A DNA stretch of 64,000 nt from positions 125,839-189,838 of the forward strand of contig KV423925.1 in the NCBI GenBank assembly GCA_001632435.1, written 5' to 3'. Shown here one piece after another: positions 36,270-47,195 of this stretch. The stretch's first letter is position 1, and each line of letters opens with the position of its first letter. The notes under the pieces were generated by a model. It did not search any database, was not told where the DNA came from, and worked only from the letters and a program-made list of their open reading frames with translations. Source of the DNA: Calocera cornea HHB12733. Taxonomy: Eukaryota > Basidiomycota > Dacrymycetes > Dacrymycetales > Dacrymycetaceae. The position numbers and the translations under genes are program-made.

Positions 36270-37868
36270 CGTGCTGCCAGCTGCCAGCTGCTCCAGGCGA
36301 GAAGCGGCTCGAGAAGAGGCAGGGGAGGCGGAGGTGGAAGGAACGAGGACGACGACGGTAACGACAACACAGCAACAACACCATATTTGGACCAGCACTC
36401 TTGTATCCACCTGCGTTGGGCAGTGCGCATATGCGTACTCCTGTTCCGGTGACTTCCTTCCAGGCGGGATTCGCCTAGGCTTGGGAAGCGTTTTCGCCGC
36501 ATCGCGCACAAATCTTGTCACATCTAATCTCCCTCGCGTCCTCCAGTGCAGGACGCTTACGATACAGTATGTACCATACTAATGCCACATTACCTCAACT
36601 GGTCCCACCAATGGGCGCCGGTGACTTCACCTCGCCGCCGCAGCGATCCGCTCTCCCGCTGCCCATCCCGCGTCTTCGCCCAAATTGCGTGACCTTCCGA
36701 ACGGGGACTCCGTTTATTAGCGTTGCCATTTGCGCCGGGGCACGGCATGCGCGCCGGATGGCCATCGATATCATCAACGATCTGAACCCTGCGGCGGAAA
36801 CACGTCTCTTCGGGGCCCTGTGTCGGGCGCCGTGACGCACTCTTCTGATCCTAGGATCAACCGCCCATCTACCCGTTTAGCCGCTTTAGCCTTGCAGCAC
36901 GCTGAACAGAGAGAGATATCTATGGCTGCTGCCGCTGTCACTGAACGCCCGAGACAGCTGTTCAGACGGGACACCGTGTCGTTCCCCTCCGCACACGCAG
37001 CACACGCTGCTCATGAGGAGCAATACAGCTCGCTTGGCAGGGCCCATACGCCCAGCCCGGGGGGTCACGCCACGCCCCCTGAACCGCTCAGCCATGGCGC
37101 TATGTAGGAGTAATGACGGTAATGACGGCAATGAGCGGAAAGAAGCTCGGCGCGTCCAGGCCGTATGCCCCAGAAGGGGGTCAGCCAGAGCCTGGGAGTG
37201 GGAACTTGTCCCGGCGCTGTTCGCCCGTGGACGAACGCGAGCTTCGAATTCGGCGCCTCGGGTATGAGGCGGCTCGCGCGGGGATCAGCTTATCTTGATA
37301 CAGCTCCCCACCAGTATTGCACTCCCCCTGACTGCGCTCATGCGTGCATCAGCGCATGATGGACCGTGTACCATGCAGCAAACAAGGGCTGAAGGTAACG
37401 CGGGCCGTATACTACTCCAGCACAGGAGTCGCGTGCCGTGTTTGGTAATCGCCGAAAGAACGCCTCGCCACTCCGTGGGAGGCCCCGGCGACGACGTGCA
37501 GACCTCTTTCCCATCGCCTGGCATGCTTCCACAGAACCCTTCCTTCCCGCCTCGAGGCGGCTTTCCGCACAGCTGCCAGGGCCATTCCACGCACCGCTTC
37601 CGCCTCGCCGGGTGCAGCAGGGCCACCGCATCACCAGTACCACATCACCGTATCATGGTATGGTACGGCCCTGTAACCGGTTGCCGAGCCGGCGCCGGTT
37701 TGCCGCCCTTGCATCGGGCAGTCCATGTCCGGCTGAGTGAGCTGATAGCCTGAGGTGCGGAGGGCAACAGGGACCTCCATCTGTTTACGTACGCGCCCAT
37801 TACGTGACGGCCTGGATGGGGCGCGTCGCACTTGGCAAGCGTGTGGGGTAGGGGTGGCAAGCAAAGGG
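36270..37868. other. Intergenic between the two methyltransferase genes
   Basis: About 1.6 kb with no recognisable gene. Frames of 60-150 codons on both strands lack motifs and credible splice partners. Confidence 0.4.
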
Positions 37869-37874
37869 TATATA
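37869..37874 (+). promoter_or_regulatory. Possible TATA box of methyltransferase 2
   Basis: The word tatata (in gggtatatagcc) lies about 85-90 bp upstream of the start codon at 37,960, a suitable place for a fungal core promoter. Judged on position only. Confidence 0.45.
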
Positions 37875-37959
37875 GCCAAGTGCGGAGTAGACTGCGAATG
37901 CTACTAGCTGTCGCTCCCTGAGCTTGTGGTTGTTGGATCTCCTCACCGCTGCGAGCAGT

Positions 37960-39285
37960 ATGGCAACCGCAATCGAGCCCCGCGGCGAGCTGCCCTCCCC
38001 TCCCAAGCACGCACCCTCCGCCCCCGCCCCCACCCCCGCCCCGGCACCTGCCGCAGGCGCAACCCCAAGTGTAGCATACCTTTGGACGGCGGACGACCTC
38101 GAGAACTCGCGCCTTGATGCGCAGCACCACATGCTCTCTGACTGCGCCTGGTCCGGCAAGCCGTACATCGCCCCCGTCGAGTCTGTGCTCGGCCCCGAGG
38201 GGCCAGAGGGAGGCGAGGGGAAGGCCGTCCTGGACTTGGGCACGGGCAGTGGGATATGGGCGATCGATATCGCGCTTAGGTGGCCCAAGGCAAGGGTGCT
38301 TGGTGTGGATCTGGGGCCCAAGCTGAGGCCCACGCCGCCGAACTGCTCGTGAGCCGCTCTCCCAGCCCGTGTGGAGCCGTGTTGACCGTTCTGCAGACTA
38401 GAAGGTCTGTTCCACTACGCCCAAGAAGGGCAGAGGGCAAGGCGCTGACTGAGCTTCGTAGTACACGACATCAATAGTGGCCTGTCGCAGTGGAACGGGC
38501 AGTTCGATTACGTGCACACCCGGCTGATCTCCTCCGGTGTATGCTTCCCCCTTGTTTCCCCTGCCTTCCACTAACGCCTACGTCTGCCGTACCGTAGATC
38601 CACGACTACCCCCTTATGCTCTCACGCATACTGCCTCTCCTGCGCCCCGGCGGCCTGCTCGACCTTTCCGAATGGGACTTCCGGATATACTCCGCCTCGC
38701 ACCAGCCCCTGCCGCTTGTCCCCCACGGGCAGGAGGGCCACAGCTGGACCGCGGAGTGGCTCTGGGCGCTGAGGGAGGCGGGGGCGCGGAGGGGCGGGCA
38801 GATGGACGCGGCGAGCTTTATGGAGGGGTGGGTGAGGGAGAGCGGCGTCTGGGATGACGTGGGGTATCGTGACACTTGGATCGCCATTTCTGCGCCCACT
38901 GGTGGTGCGTTCTTCCCAACCCTTCCCAACCGCTCCAACGACTTCTGCTGATTGAGCATTCGCGTCTACAGAGACGGACGAAGAGCGCAGGCACAACACG
39001 GAATTGTGGCTGCGTATGAAGGAGGATGTGAAGCACTTTGCCGCTGCGGCACGCCCGGCACTTGCCCAGCGCATGGGGCCCGAAGAGCTGGAGGAGCTCA
39101 TGAAGGGCTTGCAGTGGGAGGTGGACGAGGGAAGCGTGCCGATGTACGTGCGTATGCAGACGGTGTGGGGGAGAAAGCGGGCTGAGCGCGAGGGCGAGCC
39201 CGAGCCTGTCAGCACTGTGCCCCATGAAGCACAAGCACCCAAGGAGGGAACCAAGGAGGAGAAGCTCGAGGTCAGCTCGAAGTGA
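37960..39285 (+). CDS. Class I SAM-dependent methyltransferase (LaeA-like superfamily), paralogue 2
   Basis: Start MATAIEPRGELPSPPKHA with a short Ala/Pro-rich lead. The Rossmann domain has RLDAQHHMLSDC, motif I VLDLGTGSGIWAIDIA, post-I ARVLGVDLGPKLRP, HDINSGLSQWNGQFDYVHTR and LRPGGLLDLSEWDFRIYS. The cap domain has QMDAASFMEGWVRESGVWDDV and ends KEEKLEVSSK. Two introns, after LISSG and after the SAPTG segment, lie at the same positions as in the upstream paralogue, which shows common descent. It has one extra, longer intron after PPNCS (about 38,350-38,452) and lacks paralogue 1's long N-terminal extension. The substrate is unknown. Confidence 0.85.
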
Positions 39286-39585
39286 GCGACCATGCCGGCC
39301 TCGTGGTCTTTGTGCGCCCCTCGCGGTGTATTGTACAGTACGATCCGTCTCTTTCATCCACCAGCCAGCCGTCGCCGTTAGTGCGGTCGTACGGTCCAGT
39401 TGCGTTACGTTATTTATGCTCTCGGTCCTTCTTCGTTGCGTTGTACGCATGCCCTTATAGACTCGTCCCTTCTGATGGGCCTCCCCGCGCTATTGGAGAC
39501 CCTGAGCCGTGGAGGCATTTCGCCATAACGTCACTTTGCATCCGCCGGAAGACGCAGCGCGGCCCCTACTTTGAATAGGTGGAAA

Positions 39586-40526
39586 CGGGAGCAAGAAATC
39601 GGCTAATTCGGAGCAACGAAGCTTTCAGCTGGATGCAAAGGGAGCCCAAGGCTGGAGCAACAGGACCCCAAACAGCCCGCATAGCGGAAGTAACGACCTT
39701 CTCAAGCGGAAGCAAAGACACTCTCGGACCCCAAGTACATAGCGTTGAGCGGAAGTAAATGCGCCATTACCGGAAGCAAATACAGCATGGGGAGTCTGGT
39801 ATGACAAGCGGAAGCAGATAGGCCAGGGGAAACTTGATATACCAAACGGATGCTAAAGTGGCCGGGCGGAGCCCAAGTCCCCACTGGAAGTGAATACCTC
39901 AGCAGAGAATAATGGAAACAAACTTAAAAGCGGAAACAGATACTTGAGCGGAGGCAAGCGGTGTGAAGGCGAAGCAAATAAAGGAGTGGAAGCACAGTTC
40001 TGCACGGAGGCAAAGCCTCCACAGATGCAAAGGCTGTGGCGGATGTAAATCCTTCCACGGAATTAGAAAACACAGCGGATGCGAAAAAAAACTCAGCGGA
40101 GGCGAAATGTAGCGGAAACACATTCCTGAGCGGAAGCAAACAAAGCAGCGGAATCAGATCTGGCCGATACAAAAGGCTGAGGGGAGGCAGAGATCACTAC
40201 GGAAGGTAAAGATCGTAGCGGAATCAAAATATTGAGCGGGACTAAATACACCAGCGGAGGCAGAAGCTGTCCCGGAAAAGGCTGAAGCGGAAGCAACCTA
40301 TTCCTCGGGAGCACAATTCTCCACGTATGCAAACGTCCCAGCGGAAGCAAGTCAAGTACTGATACACAGCCAAACTACCTGATAGAAACGGAGAAATAGA
40401 CGGAGGTAAAGGTGACACGGAAACAAACACTACCGCGGAAGCTAATTATCTTGAATGAACGGAAGTTAAAACATAAAGCGGAGGCAGAAATGGGCGGGGA
40501 CAGAAACATGTGCCCGAAGCAGGGCC
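39586..40526 (+). repeat. Array B of the 18-bp core-plus-variable repeat family
   Basis: The largest array, about 50 units over 0.94 kb. The left third is more decayed, with unit spacing of 19-22 bp; the rest runs at 16-20 bp with a mode of 18. Clear units include agcggaagcaaacaaagc, agcggaatcaaaatattg and agcggaagcaacctattc. It lies between the end of methyltransferase 2 and the panB-type gene, ending about 220 bp upstream of the panB start codon. Confidence 0.85.
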
Positions 40527-40749
40527 GCTGGCCGTTCCGAGTGCCGGGCTTGGGGAGGTCAGGGTCCTGATGACGCCGTTACATAGCCGGTGAACAGGAA
40601 CTTTCATTCCTGTCCATTCTGTGGGGTTATTACTCAGGCACATCACTACCCAACCACTGAGCTGCTTGCACCGTATACACACCGCACACCCTCCCTGCTG
40701 GACAGCACAACATTAGACGATACGACGACACAGCACACTAGACGACACA

Positions 40750-41801
40750 ATGTTCCGACCTTTCCCACCTCGAATACCCCGTTACCCCAGACAGTGTGCC
40801 GCACCCCACTGCGCTGGCCCATCAACAGGCGCACGGTGGATGAGCGTGCGGCCAGAGGAGCACGCGAGTGCTCTCATGCGTGCGTCTCCCTCCGCTCCCA
40901 CGGCCTCACACCCGCTGACCCCGCCCAAGCCCGGAAGAAAGTGACCATCCAGCGTCTGCACCAGCTCCGTGCTTCCCGCACGCCCATCACCATGCTAACA
41001 GCGTACGACTACCCCTCGGCGCGCCGGGCCGAGGGCGCGGACATCGACATCTGCCTCGTGGGTGACTCGCTCGCCCAGGTTGCCCTCGGCTACAGCAGCA
41101 CCACGCAGCTCACCCTCGACGAGATGCTGTACCACTGCCGCGCCGTCTCCCGGGGTGCCAAGACGCCGCTCCTGGTCGCGGACATGCCTTTCGGGACGTA
41201 CCAGCTCGGCGTACGGGATGCATTAGAGACAGCGGTGCGACTCGTCCGAGAGGGGCAGATGGAGGCGGTCAAGTTGGAGGGTAACGAAGAGATCATACCA
41301 CACGTGCAAGCACTCACCGGCTTCGGCATACCCGTCATGGGCCACATCGGCCTGTTACCCCAACGACACGCAAGTCTCTCGGGGTACAAAGTCCAGGGTC
41401 GCTCCGCGCAACACGCCTTACAGATCTTGCGCTCCGCACAGGCGCTACAAGATGCGGGCGCGTTCTCCATTGTGCTCGAGGCGATCCCCGCGCAACTCGC
41501 AGCGCACATTACCGGGCAGCTGCAGATTCCCACGATTGGCATCGGCGCTGGGAAAGGATGCGCAGGGCAAGTACTGGTACAGGACGATGCCATTGGGTTG
41601 TGGGCGGGGCACAAGGCCAAGTTCGTGAGACGGTTTGCGGAGGTGGGGAAGGAGGCGGCGATTGGCGTGACAGGGTACGCGAGGGCCGTTAGGGAGGGTA
41701 CATTCCCTAGAGACGGCGACGAGGGCTATTCCATGGAGGAGGAGGAGTTCGAGAGGTTTCTGAAAGCGGAGGAGGAGGCGGACGCCGTGCAAAGCAGTTG
41801 A
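40750..41801 (+). CDS. panB: Ketopantoate hydroxymethyltransferase (3-methyl-2-oxobutanoate hydroxymethyltransferase)
   Basis: First step of pantothenate synthesis: adds a hydroxymethyl group from methylene-tetrahydrofolate to alpha-ketoisovalerate. The arginine-rich N terminus MFRPFPPRIPRYPRQCA suggests mitochondrial import. A single 50-bp intron (40,880-40,929, gtgcgt...cccaag) joins EEHASALM to PRKKVTIQRLHQL. The TIM-barrel motifs are TMLTAYDYPSA, DICLVGDSLAQVALGY (metal-binding Asp), LVADMPFGTYQ, VKLEGNEEI, VMGHIGLLPQ and FSIVLEAIPAQLA (catalytic Glu region), then PTIGIGAGKGCAGQVLV. Length (about 330 codons) is normal for fungi. I chose 40,750 over earlier in-frame Met codons because only this frame splices cleanly. 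Confidence 0.93.
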
Positions 41802-41937
41802 GGAGGAACAGATGGTGGCGGAGGTTGGCTCGGATGGACGGCTGTAGACTGGTGCAACAGGTATTTATAGGATAGTTGAACGAAACAAAGCACACCTTGC
41901 AATCTCGACAAGCTCATTCAACATCAAGTACGATTCT

Positions 41938-43200
41938 CTACTGGCGAGGCTGTGGAACGTATGAAGCCTTGGTCCAATGGCTCTCATCTCCGTCCTGCCT
42001 GAGGTGATATCTTATGTACGAACCTCCTGTGCTGCGCACTTCTGCTTCGTATAAGAATACTTCGCTTATTTGGCAGTAGCGAGACCAGCGAGCGAAGATG
42101 TCGGTATAATCATCTTCCACAGCGGCCTCACAGTACCCCACCGACAAGAACATCCGTCGTAGCTGCGTCAGCTTCTTCATGCCTTCAAGAGTTGTCTCGG
42201 AGGTAAACCAACTTCTGAGCTGGTCACTGCCATCACTATGTTGCTTCAATCGCTGTACCAATCATGGGCCACTCACCTGTGTACGCACAAGATCGACGTT
42301 GCTGTTAGAGTTCTGGACACAGGCGCTGAACCATCGTAAGTCCGGGAGACATGTCGCGATCTCTATGAAGATCTCCGGATTCCATTCGCTGATAGATATC
42401 GAGAACCGTTGGAGAGGGCCAGTCGAGAGCCCGATGTAACGAAGAGCCATGGGAACTACCGGCCTTTGGATCGAACACAATATCCAATACTCCTCGACGG
42501 GCCGGCCTGGAATCAGCCACATCCCTTCATTCAGACTTCCGTACAATTCTTGAAGATTTGGTAGAGCGTCGGCAGCAAGTTTCACGTTCCGATGGTCAAA
42601 GACTGTGTGGGGGTATGTGACGGAAATCTTGCGGAGAGCGGGTTGCAGTTCCAGGAAACTTGCATGCTCGTGGAGATCTCTACCGACAGCCAGACTTCGG
42701 AGCTGAAAGGTGCAGGTGCAAAGATTTCGATAGTACCATGTAGGCATTCCTTGCAGAAATGGAGTACCCCAATACCATAAGTTGTGCTTGAGCCCTGTCA
42801 ATAGGCGCATCGTCCGGAATAGAAGACGCGTGTAGCCGGGTAAGAATATCTTCTCCTTGGCCAGTCCGACTTCGGAAAGGGTGAAAAGCAGTCCAATTGT
42901 ACGAACATGCATTCCAAGCTCGGGACGACGTAGTATGGTGTGACAGAAGCGGACACAGCATGCTTTATCGGTTGGGCGATCTACGTGCCAGTATGTGCCC
43001 TCGTCGTCGCGCTCGTCATCTTGTTGCCGAACGCCCAGTAGACCCACGTGTGTATGAAGAACTTTCTGCGCCACTTCCCGCAAGGCTTTGTTGGAGAGTG
43101 ACAGGCTTCGCAGATCCACATGTTCGGTGACGTGTTCAACGATGCATTGCAGCACGTCATAGGGAAGAACAGGAAGCATGGCGTCAGACTGAGTGTACAA
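41938..43200 (-). CDS. F-box domain protein
   Basis: Near the N terminus, LPVLPYDVLQCIVEHVTEHVDLRSLSLSNKA fits an F-box, the Skp1-binding part of SCF ubiquitin ligase substrate receptors. The rest (about 380 residues) is leucine-rich and LRR-like, without a nameable substrate domain. Such proteins are very numerous and variable in agaricomycetes. The start may be 43,200 (MYTQSDAMLPV) or 43,179 (MLPVLPYD). One intron is needed near 42,250-42,300 to reach the final exon (LRSWFTSETTLEGMKKL ... YVPQPRQ); I could not settle its exact ends. Array C begins about 125 bp upstream of the start codon. Confidence 0.72.
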
Positions 43201-43326
43201 AAGAGTTTCGGAAATGAGAAATTGGCGCTCCCCACTTCGGAGACAAATTGTCGGGGACTGAAGTTCGAGTTCTATGTAAGTATCTCACGGCAATTTGGGA
43301 GGACGCAGACGCCTGATTTCAACAGG

Positions 43327-43925
43327 CGGAAGTGGGAGCGAAAGGATTTTCGCGGAACCAAACTACGCAACGGAAGTAAATACCATAGCGGAAGCAATCC
43401 GGATCCCGGAGGCTAAGCCTTCGGGCGGATGCAACAAATGAAGTGGGAGTAGATTCATGGACGGAGGTAAACAAGGAAGCGGAAACAAATATTGGAGCGG
43501 AAGCAAACATTGAAACGGATGCAAAGATGGTTACGGAAGCAAATGATTGGGCGGGCGCAAAGTGCAACGGAAGCAAATAGGGAGCCGGAGGTAAATGGGA
43601 AGATGGAAGCAAGCCTTCTGCGGAAGCAAAGATGATACAGGAAGCAAATAGGATAGCGGATGTAAACATGGTGACGGAAGCAAGCAAAATAGCGGAAGCA
43701 ATGATTAGGACGGAAGTAAAACTGCAGCCGGGAGCAAAGGCGAGGACGGAGTGAAATGCATGAGCGGAGGCAGATTTTATGGGCGACACAGATACTGCAG
43801 CGGAAGCACATATAAAAACCGAAGCAACCACATCCGCGGAAAGAGAATCAAGCGGAAGCAACAATCGGGGCCGGAGACAAATAATAGAGGGGAAGCAAAG
43901 ATCTAGACGGAAGCAACAAAGCGAC
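43327..43925 (+). repeat. Array C of the 18-bp core-plus-variable repeat family (most regular copy)
   Basis: About 32 units. By eye, roughly 25 of 31 intervals between successive cores are exactly 18 bp, and the others differ by 1-2 bp. Consecutive units include cggaaacaaatattggag, cggaagcaaacattgaaa, cggatgcaaagatggtta and cggaagcaaatgattggg. The core is CGGAAGCAAA with variation mainly at positions 5-8, and the last 7-8 bases differ in nearly every unit. Because 18 is six codons, long frames stay open on the minus strand and repeat patterns like FASVxx, which mimics coding. Confidence 0.9.
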
Positions 43926-44384
43926 ACCGCTGCCGCCAAAAGAAAGGCATCTCAATGCGGGAGCAGAACTTCCCGTCAAACCGAAGCAACATATCGCCAA
44001 ACTCTGGAGTCCCTTTCAAAGTTGCTCCGCCCGCACGGGCTTTTTGCTTTCGCTTGGGCATTTCATCACTCCGGCTTCGACCTGGTGTCGGGGTCTGCCC
44101 GCCCGCGGGCACAAGTTAACGTGGAGCTAAGGCTTACATATGTAGCATGGCCAAAATCCTGGCTGTCCGCTAGATGCCTCCGTAGAAGGCGTAGAGTCAT
44201 CATGATCTACCCTTCAAGCAATGCACCACGCTCGCACACGCACATGTTTGAATAGCCCTGGACAGCACATCAAGTTTCGAGGTGCAGACCTGCGCTAAAC
44301 ATAGCGATACATTGGAATGCATATCCACAGCTCTCATTGAGAAACATCTCCGAGTCATATTGTAGCTACCACCGATCCACATGG
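43926..44384. other. Intergenic
   Basis: About 460 bp between array C and the 3' end of the next minus-strand gene. No gene or motif was recognised. Confidence 0.45.
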
Positions 44385-46422
44385 TTAGGGCACCGTTTTT
44401 GGAGTGGGAAGGCACAACTTACCCACGCTCTGTGAATCTGTCGTCCCATCAGCTCTCCACCATGTTGTCCTGCCTGTGAAAACATTGTCGTGCAGCCACC
44501 TCCAATCTCCGTGCCGATATTCACACTGGAATATCTGTTCGGTGCCATTGCGTTGAGACGGCATAACAAAGGAACCGTTCGGGTGCCCAGCAGATCCGGG
44601 ACGGTACCACATGGACGGTGGCAGAAGACAGTACCCCACCTCGAGATCTTCAGCCGAGTTGAAAGTGATTACTGCAACGCGGCGCTGAGGATAGAACGTC
44701 GGATGGTCATCAAGAATGGATATGTGGGTAGGGAAAGGGGCGCTGGTCGTGCGCGAAGTTACCAACTCGTCGGGTGTCGGATGCGGAGGATCGTCCTGGA
44801 AGGTAGCGGTCGATGATGCGTTGAGACCCGAGGTCGAAGAGACAAGGTCATTGGGGGATCCATTAGAGGGCGCGACAGACATCGGAGCGGCGGGAAGTGA
44901 CACGATCGGCGGTGTAGTGTAGACCTTGACTATCTCGTCCAGGAATATGTCATCGGGCAGGCCCATAAGCGCGACGGAGGTGCGTTGGCGGGGTATAGCA
45001 GATGCTCTGCGCTCGCTCACTGGAAATCGCCTGATCCTGCGGCTGCTGGGTACGAATCGTTCTCGCCCTGACCAAGTATCGTCCAATGCGTCGCCAAGGA
45101 ACTCAGCTTTAGGTTCGATCTTGGGAGGTGGCCAAAACTCGGCGTTCCGGATGGATTCAGTGTAGCCCCACCAGTCGCCAGACTTGAACTCCACCTTGCA
45201 CTTCTTCGGTATGGCCGAGGCAGACGTTATGTCAAAGAAGCAGCGAGCGCCTCCCGCAGAGCCCTTGTATGGTTCGAGCAAGAGGGTTTCGTAGCCGGAG
45301 AGGATGCCCATTGCGCGATCAGCAACTACAGCATCCACATATTGCAGGACACAGCACGGCAGGAAGATTGTATGAGCAGCGAGGTCCGGCAGCAGTACAA
45401 TACGTAGAGGTTTTGGGACATCTTCGGGTGCGTTGTCTACGAAGAGATCGACCAAATCCTTTAGGCGAACTTGCGCAGGCAGCGGAGTGACAAGAATGGT
45501 AGTGATCAAATCTACAAGTCTCATCAATGACGTTGACGGGAGTAGAAGAGATGGAAGACAAACCTGAAGCAGCCTGTTTGATTGTAGCAAGTGGTTGAGC
45601 TCCGCTGATGTTGTCCTTTCTGAGCCATTCCGCGACCCAGAGGAGACCCTTGCCTTCTTCACCCTTTTCCACTTCTTCATCACTGCAAAGGACAACGTCC
45701 AAGTCCAGAAGCCAGAACCAGGACTCGCCGTCCTCTTCCATCTGCACGAGCTGGTGCTTCATCCAGTCAAACATCTCCGCAAGAGAAGCTGCATCCTCCG
45801 GGTTGAGGAACCGAACAAGAGCAGTGCTGCGCGTGGTGTCGCCTGGTTCCATGCTGCACATTGCGGGCCGTAAGCTAATCCATAGAGGAACGGGAATGCG
45901 GCTGGTATAGCGGAAGCGAGTCGAGGCGGTTTTGGTGAGAATATTAACGAGATCATCGAGAGTCTGATATTGAGGGAGGTTCAGGAGTCTGACGAGCGTG
46001 AATGGTTGGGCGGAGGAATCGGAGATGGGAAGCTGCAGAAGGGGTGGCGATCGAGGTCGCGGCGTATGTGGGGGAGTGTAAGCCGCCGATGACGGATACA
46101 TGAGTGGCGGAGATGGAGAACGGGAGGAAGACGAGGAGACATTCGAGGAGTTGCCCTCTGGATTGGAGGAGAATACGGAAGAAGTACGAGATTCGCTGCC
46201 ATGGACTTGACGCTGGATGAAGCCCCAATCGCGCTCTGAGCCACTGACGCTGTGCACGTCAAGTCCATTTATATCCTCGCCGCCTATGTCATCATCGCTA
46301 GCGAAGTCCAGATCGGAGGGCGGGTCAAGCGTACGAGCAGACGAGACGAGGGAGAACGGGGAGGAGGGTGGCGATGAGCCGTCCTCTGGCTCGCTTGCCA
46401 TCAACTCATAGTCGGAGAGCAT
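44385..46422 (-). CDS. Unknown fungal protein (about 660 residues)
   Basis: Not recognised. The N-terminal ~150 residues (MLSDYELMASEPEDG...) are disordered, rich in Ser, Pro and Asp. Two regions then look folded: FTLVRLLNLPQYQTLDDLVNILT with STALVRFLNPEDAASLAEMFDWM (about residues 140-240), and ITTILVTPLPAQVRLKDLVDLFVD with LRIVLLPDLAAHTIFLPCCVLQYVD (about 310-390). These alternate beta-strands and helices and resemble RNA-recognition-type or other ferredoxin-like folds, but no RNP motif is clear. A further beta-rich part includes FQCEYRHGDWRWLHDNVF and WWGYTESIRNAEFWPPPK. One intron (about 45,517-45,568) joins the two long frames. The coding call is firm because both long frames join in phase; the function is open. 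Confidence 0.72.
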
Positions 46423-47195
46423 GGTGGAGGAGGGTTAAGGAGGGCGAAGAGGGCGACACAGGCACTGGGCGTCTTTATATGCGCGGTGGTGCCGCCTTGT
46501 GGTGAATTGATGGGGTCAAAGGCGTGGAAGGGTGCATACCCGAAATCACGGGTCCAGCGCATCTCCAGCACAGTTGCGTCCAAACCCGAGAGGGGCCGAG
46601 GCGCGTGTCGACTGCGCTCGCAGTCTTCGGATCCGCACTGTTCGCCCTAACAGGAACTCGAGGCGCTTTTTCCGAAGAAGCGTGCGTGAGTCACCTCCTA
46701 TGTGGGGCTGGACGGGATCGACTTGTCGGCTTCCCGTGACTTGACTCCTGGTTGAAAGAAATCCATCCCGTCCCCGCGACGCGGTCGTTCAGTACAGATG
46801 CCTGTTCGGCTTTCCACTATCGGAGCAGCGTCGTCGACCTCAATGGTGCATACGTGCACCATTGGATGAAGTATGAAGCGCAATTGTGAAGGAATGGGTA
46901 GGATGTGTGCAGAAACGAACACGTAAGTAGTAATTGGAGCGTCGGTCAATGCCGGGAAGCAGATCAAGGTTGACTCTTCCCACTGGCCGCCCCATTTTGT
47001 GCCGACACCATCGGAAGCAAACGTTGAGGTGCTTGGCATGCCCATTCACGCTCCGGTCGTATCGCTCAGACCTCCCCGCTCCTCGTCTTCTCCTCCTCCT
47101 CGTTACCACTTACAAAGCGCTGGCGCTCCCTCCCTCCCGTTCAGACCGGCGAGCCAACGTTGTTGTCGCACTAGTGTGGCCCGCCGCTGTCGGCG
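46423..47195. other. Divergent intergenic region
   Basis: About 770 bp between divergent genes, acting as promoter DNA for both. On the minus strand a TATAAAG word at 46,474-46,480 lies about 55 bp upstream of the 46,422 start codon. No gene was seen. Confidence 0.45.
46474..46480 (-). promoter_or_regulatory. Possible TATA box of the 44.4-46.4 kb gene
   Basis: The minus strand reads catataaagac about 55 bp upstream of the start codon. Assigned from word and position only. Confidence 0.45.

Noticed and set aside
39899..40430. Minus-strand ORFs of 60-85 codons across array B
   Set aside because: They are translations of the 18-bp repeat units with repeated FRxx/LPLxx patterns and no start context or domain.
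43327..43925. CRISPR-like repeat-spacer array
   Set aside because: The conserved part is only about 10 bp, the variable part 7-8 bp, there are no cas genes, and the DNA is clearly fungal with introns.
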